Below are positions 1-5,448 of a DNA stretch of 5,464 bases, piece after piece. Each line of letters opens with the position of its first letter. The first letter of the stretch is position 1. The notes under the pieces were generated by a model, which worked only from the letters and a program-made list of their open reading frames with translations, was not told the origin of the DNA and ran no database searches. The DNA comes from an uncultured Collinsella sp. Its GTDB lineage: Bacteria; Actinomycetota; Coriobacteriia; Coriobacteriales; Coriobacteriaceae. The position numbers and the translations under genes were made by a program. The stretch is taken from assembly GCA_902494935.1 (NCBI GenBank), contig CABUVH010000126.1, forward strand, positions 1 through 5,464, written 5' to 3'.

Positions 1-381
1 CTGCCCTTTGAGCAGGAGGACATGCCGGTCCGCAACCACGCCATGGAGTGCCGCATCAATGCCGAAACGCCGGACTTTCTGCCGTCATGCGGAACGGTCA
101 CCGCGTTGCGTGTGCCGGGTGGTCCGCGCGTGCGCTGGGATTCGGCCATGTTTACCGGTGCGAACGTTCCGCCGTACTACGACTCCATGCTCGGCAAGCT
201 TATCGTGTGTGCGCCCACGCGCGACGGCGCCATTCGCAAGATGCGCTCGGCTTTGGGCGAGCTCGTGATTGAGGGCGTGAGCGAAAACAGCGAGCTTCAG
301 CTCGACGTGCTTGCAAACGATGAGTTCTTGTCGGGCATGTATCACACCGATCTGATGGGGCATCTCTATGCTGATGAATAG
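1..381 (+). CDS. accC: Biotin carboxylase subunit of acetyl-CoA carboxylase, C-terminal part (5' end outside window)
   Basis: This is the last 126 codons of biotin carboxylase, the ATP-grasp enzyme that carboxylates the biotin on the carrier protein AccB in the first half-reaction of malonyl-CoA synthesis in the cytosol. The reading frame is open from base 1 and ends at TAG 379-381. The ECRINAE motif at visible residues 16-22 corresponds to the stretch of E. coli AccC holding active-site Arg338. It is followed by family hallmarks FLPS, PGGPRVRWDS, VPPYYDSMLGKL and a 'EGVSENSELQ' segment matching the E. coli C-terminal BC domain almost position for position. About 325 residues of a usual ~450-residue protein lie to the left. 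An ATG at position 22 is internal, not a start, because the homology runs through it to base 1. The 3' end overlaps the start of the fused carboxyltransferase gene, so the two are probably co-transcribed and translationally coupled. A pyruvate or propionyl-CoA carboxylase BC domain is less likely given the adjacent accDA. Confidence 0.96.
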   Translation: MPFEQEDMPVRNHAMECRINAETPDFLPSCGTVTALRVPGGPRVRWDSAMFTGANVPPYYDSMLGKLIVCAPTRDGAIRKMRSALGELVIEGVSENSELQLDVLANDEFLSGMYHTDLMGHLYADE

Positions 382-2092
382 AAAAGCGAAGACGGTCAAC
401 GTCCTCGAGGGGCCGATGACCGAGTCGTGCGCCGAGTTTCCCGCGCGCCACGTGTTTATCAAGTGCCCGGAGTGTCGCCGCGTGATCGATGAAGCACGCC
501 TGCACGACAACCTCGAGGTCTGCCCTCGTTGCGGTAAACACTTTCGCGTGAGCGGTCGCGCGCGCATGCGCATGACGGTCGACGAGGGCACGTTTGAGGA
601 ATGGGATGCCAATCTGGCGTCGGAGGACTTCCTCTCGTTTCCCGGCTATGCCGACAAGCTTAAGAGCGTGTGCGAGCGTTCGGGCGAGCGCGACGCCGTT
701 GTGTGCGGCAGGGGCAAAATCTGCGGTTGCGATACCGCGCTCTTCTTTATGGACGCCAACTTTATGATGGGCTCGATGGGTTCCGTGGTGGGCGAGAAGA
801 TCTGTCGCACATTTGAGCGAGCGACCGAGCTTGGATTGCCAGTTGTCGGCTTTACCGTTTCGGGCGGCGCGCGCATGCAAGAGGGCGTGACGTCGCTTAT
901 GCAGATGGCCAAGATTTCTGCGGCGGTTAGGCGCCACAGCGAGGCGGGCGGTCTGTATATCACGGTGCTCACCGACCCCACGACCGGAGGCGTAACCGCG
1001 AGCTTTGCCATGGAGGGCGATATTATCCTGGCCGAGCCCGATGCCCTGACGGCATTTGCCGGCCCGCGCGTGATCGAGCAGAACATGCACAAGCGCCTGC
1101 CCAAGGGATTCCAGCGCTCCGAGTTTTTGCTGGAGCACGGCTTTTGCGATGCCGTTGTTCCGCGTGGCGAGATTGCGCTCACGGTAGGCGAACTGCTGGC
1201 GCTGCACGAAGGGCACGCGCCCGGCCTGGGGGCACCGCATGAGATCGTGCATACGGGTCGTCGCGGCAAAAAGCTGGGACACTTGTTCAAGCGCTCGACC
1301 GCACCAAAAACCGCGCTCGAGATTGTCAAGCAGACCCGCTCGGCAGATCGCGCCACGGCGGGCGAGATGATCTCGCTGGGCCTGGATGGATTTGTGGAGC
1401 TGCATGGCGACCGTTACTTTGGCGACGACGCCGCCGTGGTGGCTGGCATTGGCTGGAAAGACGGGCGACCCGTGACGGTTATCGCCGTCGAGCGCGGTAC
1501 CACGACCAAAGAGCGCATGCGTCGCAACTTTGGTATGGCACATCCCGAGGGCTACCGCAAAGCGCGTCGCCTTATACGCCAGGCCGAAAAGTTTGGTCGA
1601 CCGGTTCTGTGTCTGGTCGATACTTCGGGCGCGTTTTGCGGCATCGGTGCCGAGGAACGCGGTCAGGGCGAGGCCATCGCCCAGAATCTCATGGAGATGA
1701 GCGGCCTTAAGACGCCGATTGTCTCGGTGGTGACAGGCGAGGGCGGCTCTGGTGGCGCGCTGGCGCTGTCCGTGGCCGACCGCATCCTGATGCTCTCGAG
1801 CTCGGCCTATTCGGTCGTGAGCCCCGAGGCCTGTGCGTCGATCCTGTGGAAGGATACCGAGCGTGCGGATGAGGCCGCCGAGGCGCTTAAGCTCACGGCC
1901 CCCGATCTGCTGGCGCTCGGCATCATCGACGGCATTGTTGACGATAAGGGCCTGTCGCATGAGGAGATCGCCGGTGCCGTCATGTCCTCGGCATTTGATG
2001 CCTTCGATACGCTTGGGCAGCTCGACGACGCGACCCTCACAAACCTCCGCTACGAAAAGTACCGCGCAATCGGTCGATACCGCACGATGTGA
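368..2092 (+). CDS. accDA: Fused acetyl-CoA carboxylase carboxyltransferase, beta (AccD) plus alpha (AccA) subunits
   Basis: A 574-residue protein that transfers the carboxyl group from carboxybiotin to acetyl-CoA, giving malonyl-CoA for fatty-acid synthesis. Residues ~30-290 are AccD. A zinc ribbon has cysteines C33, C36, C52 and C55 (CPEC...CPRC) with the E. coli AccD spacing, followed by FMGSMGSVVGEK-like sequence and the oxyanion-hole motif SGGARMQEG (165-173). Residues ~314-574 are AccA: ELHGDRYFGDD (344-354), RRNFGM-HPEGYRKA (385-399), DTSGAFCGIGAEERGQ (418-433), TGEGGSGGALAL (456-467) and YSVVSPEACASILWK (481-495). The total is shorter than separate E. coli AccD (304) plus AccA (319); mainly the helical N-terminus of AccA is missing at the junction (~290-313). 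Start ATG 368 has GGGG (357-360) seven bases upstream and overlaps accC by 14 nt; ATG 374 is an alternative with poorer spacing. DTSG replaces the E. coli DTPG motif. No frameshift or stop interrupts the junction, so the fusion looks genuine. Confidence 0.95.
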   Translation: MLMNRKAKTVNVLEGPMTESCAEFPARHVFIKCPECRRVIDEARLHDNLEVCPRCGKHFRVSGRARMRMTVDEGTFEEWDANLASEDFLSFPGYADKLKSVCERSGERDAVVCGRGKICGCDTALFFMDANFMMGSMGSVVGEKICRTFERATELGLPVVGFTVSGGARMQEGVTSLMQMAKISAAVRRHSEAGGLYITVLTDPTTGGVTASFAMEGDIILAEPDALTAFAGPRVIEQNMHKRLPKGFQRSEFLLEHGFCDAVVPRGEIALTVGELLALHEGHAPGLGAPHEIVHTGRRGKKLGHLFKRSTAPKTALEIVKQTRSADRATAGEMISLGLDGFVELHGDRYFGDDAAVVAGIGWKDGRPVTVIAVERGTTTKERMRRNFGMAHPEGYRKARRLIRQAEKFGRPVLCLVDTSGAFCGIGAEERGQGEAIAQNLMEMSGLKTPIVSVVTGEGGSGGALALSVADRILMLSSSAYSVVSPEACASILWKDTERADEAAEALKLTAPDLLALGIIDGIVDDKGLSHEEIAGAVMSSAFDAFDTLGQLDDATLTNLRYEKYRAIGRYRTM

Positions 2093-2116
2093 CAAAGGGA
2101 CAGCCCGCATGTCATA
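2088..2116. repeat. Imperfect palindrome, TGTGACAAAGG-type element, copy 1
   Basis: TGTGACA (2088-2094) and TGTCATA (2110-2116) form imperfect outer arms (TGACA/TGTCA pair exactly), and GGG 2097-2099 can pair with CCC 2104-2106 across an ACAG loop. The element straddles the accDA stop codon and the EIIC ribosome-binding site and ATG. Its left 11 bases recur in reverse complement at 3371-3381, downstream of the EIIC gene. It may be a degenerate member of a dispersed intergenic palindrome family; that is inference from two copies. Confidence 0.5.
2094..2100 (+). promoter_or_regulatory. Shine-Dalgarno site of the EIIC gene, inside a palindromic element
   Basis: AAAGGGA lies directly after the accDA stop codon (TGA 2090-2092) and 8 nt before ATG 2109. 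It is part of the TGTGACAAAGG element. A second purine run, GGGAAAGG at 2119-2126, could instead serve ATG 2133. Confidence 0.5.
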
Positions 2117-3347
2117 TTGGGAAAGGCGTTCCATGCTACAAGTTTCTAACACCTCGTTTACAACGTCGGTTTCATCAAACGCCATGGCCGTGGTGGACTA
2201 TCTGTCCAAAAGCATGATGTCGGCGCTGCCGTTTATTGTCTGCGCGGCGTTGTTCCGCACCGTCGCTGTCATTATGGGCGAAGGCATGCTGGGCCTGTGG
2301 TCTGCCGATTCCGATATCTATCGCCTGTTCTACAGTTGGCTCTATAACGCCGGCTACTACTTTTTGCCCATTTATCTTGGTTGGGCGGCCGCCCGCCAGC
2401 TCGGTTGCTCGGAGCAGCTGGGCATGATGCTGGGCGGCGTATTGATTGCACCCGATTTACTCAAGCTTGTCGATGCCGCATCGACGACGGGGGCATCGAT
2501 GACTTCCGTGTATGGTCTGCTTCCTGCGCCGGTCAACGATTACACGACGACTGTTATTCCGGTTCTCATCTCGGTGCCCGTGCTATGGCGAGTGGAGTGT
2601 TTCTTTAAGCGCGTTATCCCTAAGGCCGTGGCGTTTTCGTTTGTTCCGTTTGCGACCTTGCTTGTCATGGTTCCGGTTTCGCTGTGCATTACGGCGCCGG
2701 CGGGCAGCTATCTGGGCATGCTGTTGGGCCAGCTTATGTTTATGCTTGGCAATTCCGGTGGCATTGTGTCGCTGCTCACGCTCATGGGGCTTGCCGCAGG
2801 CTGGGAGTTCCTAAAGATCGCGGGCGTCAGCAACGTCGTCCTATCGCTCGCCTATGCGCAGTTTATGAGTGTGGGAACGGATTCGTGCATCCTGATCGCC
2901 GCGACGATGGCAACGTTCGCCGTTTGGGGCATGCCCTTTGGCGCGTCGCTTCGCGTTGCGGATAAGGACGAGAAGGCGCTCATGCTGGGCTATTCGATCT
3001 CGGGTGTGCTTGGTGGCGTAAGCGAGCCGGCGCTGTACGGTTGCGGCTTTAAATATGGCAGGTGCCTGACGTGCATGGCCATTGGCGGCGCCGTCGGAGG
3101 CCTTGTTGCGGCCGTGGGCCACGTTACGGCCTATACCATCGGCATGACGAATGTCCTCATGGTCATTGGCTTTGCCACGGGCGGCATCTCGAACCTGCTG
3201 TGGTGCTGCGCTGCCGGTGGTGTAGCATTCGCGATGTCTGCGGCGCTGAGCTACTGCTTTGGTGTGGTGCCGACGAAGGGGCAGACGACGGGGGACGGAG
3301 CCGATTCGTCCGAAACAGTGGCGAGCGCTGCTGAGGTAAGCGCATAA
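2109..3347 (+). CDS. Solitary PTS EIIC permease domain, glucose/beta-glucoside family
   Basis: A 412-residue, highly hydrophobic protein with about ten membrane stretches, resembling the EIIC domain of BglF-type phosphotransferase sugar transporters. Recognisable landmarks are YYFLPIYLGWAAARQLG (83-99), DYTTTVIPVL (144-153), a basic FFKRVIPK cytoplasmic segment (165-172), FVPFATLLVMVPV (178-190) and the signature GGVSEPALYG (302-311) with Glu306, the sugar-binding GxxEPA loop. There is no EIIB domain (no Cys-x-Thr-Arg phosphorylation motif) and no EIIA domain; the hydrophilic tail (389-412) is only a short Ser/Ala/Thr-rich end. It would therefore need EIIB/EIIA encoded elsewhere, or act as a sensor. 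The His-containing 'MGLHW' region typical of family members appears here as MGLAAGWEF (226-234). The start chosen has AAAGGGA at 2094-2100, 8 nt upstream; ATG 2133, behind GGGAAAGG, is a serious alternative (404 aa). The frame stays open upstream to 1833, but that part lies inside accDA. The gene begins 16 nt after accDA, implying co-transcription. The substrate cannot be told from sequence. Confidence 0.85.
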   Translation: MSYWERRSMLQVSNTSFTTSVSSNAMAVVDYLSKSMMSALPFIVCAALFRTVAVIMGEGMLGLWSADSDIYRLFYSWLYNAGYYFLPIYLGWAAARQLGCSEQLGMMLGGVLIAPDLLKLVDAASTTGASMTSVYGLLPAPVNDYTTTVIPVLISVPVLWRVECFFKRVIPKAVAFSFVPFATLLVMVPVSLCITAPAGSYLGMLLGQLMFMLGNSGGIVSLLTLMGLAAGWEFLKIAGVSNVVLSLAYAQFMSVGTDSCILIAATMATFAVWGMPFGASLRVADKDEKALMLGYSISGVLGGVSEPALYGCGFKYGRCLTCMAIGGAVGGLVAAVGHVTAYTIGMTNVLMVIGFATGGISNLLWCCAAGGVAFAMSAALSYCFGVVPTKGQTTGDGADSSETVASAAEVSA

Positions 3348-3350
3348 ACC

Positions 3351-3381
3351 TGTGCGACAAAAGGACGATTCCTTTGTCACA
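3351..3381. repeat. Imperfect palindrome, TGTGACAAAGG-type element, copy 2
   Basis: Left arm TGTGCGACAAAAGGA (3351-3365) and right arm TCCTTTGTCACA (3370-3381) are near-complementary around a CGAT loop, with an extra CG and an extra A in the left arm. The hairpin starts 3 nt after the EIIC stop codon and directly precedes the intrinsic terminator. The right arm is the reverse complement of the left half of copy 1. It could stabilise the 3' end of the message or be a relic of a dispersed repeat. Confidence 0.6.
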
Positions 3382-3385
3382 TTCC

Positions 3386-3418
3386 AAGGCCGTGGCCCGT
3401 GTGGGCTGCGGCCTTTTT
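3386..3418 (+). terminator. Rho-independent terminator of the acc-EIIC transcription unit
   Basis: Arms 3386-3398 (AAGGCCGTGGCCC) and 3403-3415 (GGGCTGCGGCCTT) pair over 13 bp with two G-U wobbles around a GTGT tetraloop, and the 3' arm runs into TTTTT (3414-3418). Position 38 nt after the EIIC stop and before a separate promoter-like region fits the end of an operon. Confidence 0.88.
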
Positions 3419-3423
3419 GTATC

Positions 3424-3450
3424 TTGAGGACAAAGTGGCTACACTACAAT
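3424..3450 (+). promoter_or_regulatory. Candidate sigma70-type promoter for the CDF transporter gene
   Basis: TACAAT at 3445-3450 is a good -10 hexamer. TTGAGG at 3424-3429 is a fair -35 with a short 15-bp spacer (CTTGAG one base upstream gives 16). It lies just past the terminator and ~45 nt before the CDF start, leaving a short untranslated leader with no obvious riboswitch. It is judged by eye only. Confidence 0.45.
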
Positions 3451-3483
3451 CCGTTTGAGCAATAGATATATAGGTAGTACCGT

Positions 3484-3491
3484 GGGGGCGG
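3484..3491 (+). promoter_or_regulatory. G-rich ribosome-binding site that decides the CDF start
   Basis: GGGGGCGG abuts ATG 3492 but lies 6-9 nt before ATG 3498, which is normal Shine-Dalgarno spacing. This is why the second ATG is preferred. It is not a perfect AGGAGG match. Confidence 0.5.
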
Positions 3492-3497
3492 ATGCAG

Positions 3498-4652
3498 ATG
3501 GTCGAGTGGATAGTTAAGCGCGCGCAGGGCGATCGTGCGCGTGTGGGCACGTTAGCGGGCATGGTGTGTATTGTCGCCAATGTGGCGCTTTGTGCTGCGA
3601 AGGGCGCAATTGGTGTGCTGTCGGGATCGGTTTCGATCGTGGCGGATGCCATGAACAACCTGTCCGATGCTAGTTCGAATATCGTGAGCGTGCTGGGCTT
3701 TAAGCTGGCGAGCAAGCCGGCCGACCCCGAGCATCCTTACGGCCACGGTCGCTATGAGTATCTCTCGGGATTGGTCGTGGCGGCGCTCGTGCTGCTGATT
3801 GGCGTTGAGCTGGTGAAGTCCTCGGTTGAGCGCGTCATCCACCCCGAACCTGTCGAGTTCTCGCTTGCCCTGGTGGCAGTTCTAGCGCTTTCGATGGTCG
3901 TAAAGCTCTGGATGGCGGCCCTCAACCAAAAGCTCGGCGATCGCATTGAGTCCGAGACGCTGCATGCGACCGCGCAAGATTCCAAGAACGATGTTCTTGC
4001 CACGGGCGCCGTGCTAGCGTGCGCAATTGTTTCGCAGATGACGCACATCAATCTTGACGCATGGGTCGGCCTTGCCGTTGGCGCCTATATTGGCTGGAGC
4101 GGTTTTGAACTCATCCAGGATACGGTGAGCCCGCTTTTGGGCCAGACGCCCGATCCTAAGTTGGTCAAGCACATTCGAGACAAGATCATGAGCTACCCCG
4201 GCGTTTTGGGCGTTCACGATTTGATGGTTCACGATTACGGTCCGGGCAGGAAGTTTGCAAGCGCACATGCCGAGATGGCGGCCGAGGCCAGCCCGCTGGA
4301 AAGTCACGACACGCTCGATAACATCGAGCAGGCGTTTAGGGACGAGGACGGCATGATCGTCACGCTCCATTACGATCCCATCGTGACCGACGATCCAAAG
4401 GTGGCGAGCATGCGTTTACGCATTAACGCCATGGCCCAACAGATCGATAGCCGCCTTTCGATTCACGATCTGCGCTGTGTGCCGGGTCCTACGCACACCA
4501 ACGTGATCTTTGACTGCGTGCGTCCCTCGGATATGGGCATGGACGCCGAGGACCTGAAGCACGCGTTGGCCCAGAGGGTCGAATCGGAATACCCCAAGTC
4601 GATTGCCAAGATTACGATCGACGAAGACTACGTAGGACATACCCACGAGTAG
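3498..4652 (+). CDS. Cation diffusion facilitator transporter, predicted Mn2+ exporter (MntE-like)
   Basis: A 384-residue inner-membrane CDF protein that would export divalent metal in exchange for protons, probably as a dimer. Six membrane helices lie within residues ~18-205. Transmembrane metal site A reads N53-x3-D57 in helix 2 and D161-x3-D165 in helix 5. This Asn-Asp/Asp-Asp set is reported for manganese CDFs (Streptococcus pneumoniae MntE), in contrast to His-Asp/His-Asp in zinc exporters. Site B of the YiiP type is present in the helix 2-3 loop (D76, H79, H83, in DPEHPYGHG). The cytosolic domain keeps YiiP-like ligands H240, H257, H270, H291 and D293. About 85 further residues (~299-384) look like a second, diverged copy of the cytosolic fold (HDL at 240-242 and again at 323-325), so the protein is longer than the ~300-residue YiiP. 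ATG 3492 would add two residues. It lies after a terminator and candidate promoter, so it is probably the first gene of its unit. Family is certain; Mn2+ specificity is inferred. Confidence 0.92.
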   Translation: MVEWIVKRAQGDRARVGTLAGMVCIVANVALCAAKGAIGVLSGSVSIVADAMNNLSDASSNIVSVLGFKLASKPADPEHPYGHGRYEYLSGLVVAALVLLIGVELVKSSVERVIHPEPVEFSLALVAVLALSMVVKLWMAALNQKLGDRIESETLHATAQDSKNDVLATGAVLACAIVSQMTHINLDAWVGLAVGAYIGWSGFELIQDTVSPLLGQTPDPKLVKHIRDKIMSYPGVLGVHDLMVHDYGPGRKFASAHAEMAAEASPLESHDTLDNIEQAFRDEDGMIVTLHYDPIVTDDPKVASMRLRINAMAQQIDSRLSIHDLRCVPGPTHTNVIFDCVRPSDMGMDAEDLKHALAQRVESEYPKSIAKITIDEDYVGHTHE

Positions 4653-4691
4653 GGCTGTGCCGGCAAAGCAAGTTATACAGAAGGGGAGAGC

Positions 4692-5318
4692 ATGAAGCGT
4701 CTATATCTACTCCGCCACGGCCAGACGGAATTCAACGTCAAAAAGCTGGTCCAGGGCCGCTGCGACTCACCGCTCACCGACTTAGGCCGTCAGCAAGCCG
4801 GGATGGCAGCTACATGGATCAAATCTCACAACGTCGTTCCCGACAAAGTGGTCTCTTCACCCTTAGGCCGAGCCATGGACACAGCTCGGCTCGTCGCAAC
4901 CGAACTCCTTGGCCCGGACGCAGCAGTCGAGCCCTGCGAAGGCATCATTGAGCGCTGCTACGGCACCTTCGAAGAAGGCCCCCACGACGCATTGCCTACC
5001 GACGTCTGGGATCCGGGTGAGGATTTGGTCCCCTTTGGAGGAGAAGGGAACCGCGCGCTGCAAGAACGCATGGTAGGCACCCTCACCAATCTCATGGGAG
5101 CCGAGGGCATCGAAACCCTCCTAGCAGTAAGCCACGGCAGCGCCAGCCGCCAATTCATCAAGGCTGCAGCCCCAGAGGGCTTCGAGCTCCCAACAAAACT
5201 CCCCAACTGCGCCATCATGATCTTCGATTTTGACGAGGAAAAACTACAAGCAGAGGGCGAGCCAATGCAATGCAAGTTCACTCTCCAGCAAATAGTGGAC
5301 CCCCAACAAAGAAATTAG
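4692..5318 (+). CDS. Histidine phosphatase family protein (phosphoglycerate-mutase-like)
   Basis: A 208-residue cytosolic protein of the histidine-phosphatase superfamily (PhoE/GpmB/CobC type), in which an active-site histidine is transiently phosphorylated. The N-terminal signature LLRHGQTEFN is at 6-15 with RHG at 8-10 (nucleophile His9). Supporting residues are Arg60 in SSPLGRAMDTA (55-65), Glu87 in IIERCYGTFEEG (85-96) and the second catalytic histidine His148 in AVSHGSASR (145-153). Length matches the family's small single-domain members. It is preceded by AAGGGGAG (4681-4688), a good ribosome-binding site for ATG 4692. It lies 39 nt after the CDF gene, so it may be co-transcribed, though no functional link is evident. 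Codon choice differs from the upstream genes: C- and A-ending codons dominate here (Phe TTC 6 vs TTT 2; Gln CAA 8 vs CAG 4), the reverse of the CDF gene. The substrate cannot be predicted; annotations as true phosphoglycerate mutase or alpha-ribazole phosphatase would be over-specific. Confidence 0.92.
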   Translation: MKRLYLLRHGQTEFNVKKLVQGRCDSPLTDLGRQQAGMAATWIKSHNVVPDKVVSSPLGRAMDTARLVATELLGPDAAVEPCEGIIERCYGTFEEGPHDALPTDVWDPGEDLVPFGGEGNRALQERMVGTLTNLMGAEGIETLLAVSHGSASRQFIKAAAPEGFELPTKLPNCAIMIFDFDEEKLQAEGEPMQCKFTLQQIVDPQQRN

Positions 5319-5364
5319 CTGAGCGAGCAGAGTTAAGCAGACATCAACGTGTCGTCTCCCGAGC

Positions 5365-5392
5365 TTGGCAGAGGGGCGGCGAAATATATTAA
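5365..5392 (+). promoter_or_regulatory. Weak promoter-like pair near the right edge
   Basis: TTGGCA (5365-5370) and TATTAA (5387-5392) are separated by 16 bp within an AT-rich patch in otherwise GC-rich intergenic DNA. It could drive a gene beyond the right edge, with the hairpin at 5412-5448 in its leader. Support is by eye only. Confidence 0.25.
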
Positions 5393-5411
5393 GTTTGTCG
5401 CGAGTTCCGCA

Positions 5412-5448
5412 CGCAAAGAAGGCCACTTAATGTGGCCTTCGTCTTGCG
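5412..5448. terminator. Strong hairpin, possible bidirectional terminator
   Basis: GAAGGCCAC (5418-5426) and GTGGCCTTC (5432-5440) are perfect 9-bp complementary arms around a TTAAT loop. CGCAA (5412-5416) and TTGCG (5444-5448) can extend the stem across a small internal loop. The U tail on the + strand is poor (CGTCTT); on the - strand the tail is slightly better (TTCTTTG). It lies ~95 nt past the phosphatase stop. It could end that transcript, end a convergent gene from the right, or be a leader structure. Confidence 0.5.

Noticed and set aside
1833..2108. Upstream extension of the EIIC open frame
   Set aside because: It overlaps the conserved AccA C-terminus in another frame. The extension is Arg/Ser-rich and unlike the membrane protein that follows.
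200..2185. 661-codon open frame on the - strand
   Set aside because: It lies antisense to the clear accC/accDA coding sequence. Its translation is rich in Arg, His and Ala without any domain, as expected for a shadow of GC-rich codons.
3452..3497. Possible manganese riboswitch (yybP-ykoY type) ahead of the CDF gene
   Set aside because: The leader after the candidate promoter is only about 45 nt and shows no paired four-way-junction arms; this is too short for that element.
4673..4678. TTATAC as a -10 box for the phosphatase gene
   Set aside because: It is too close to the ribosome-binding site at 4681-4688, has no convincing -35 within the end of the CDF gene, and would start the transcript at or after the binding site.
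5244..5426. 60-codon frame on the - strand at the right edge
   Set aside because: It overlaps the phosphatase 3' end and the hairpin, and has no recognisable domain and no good ribosome-binding site.
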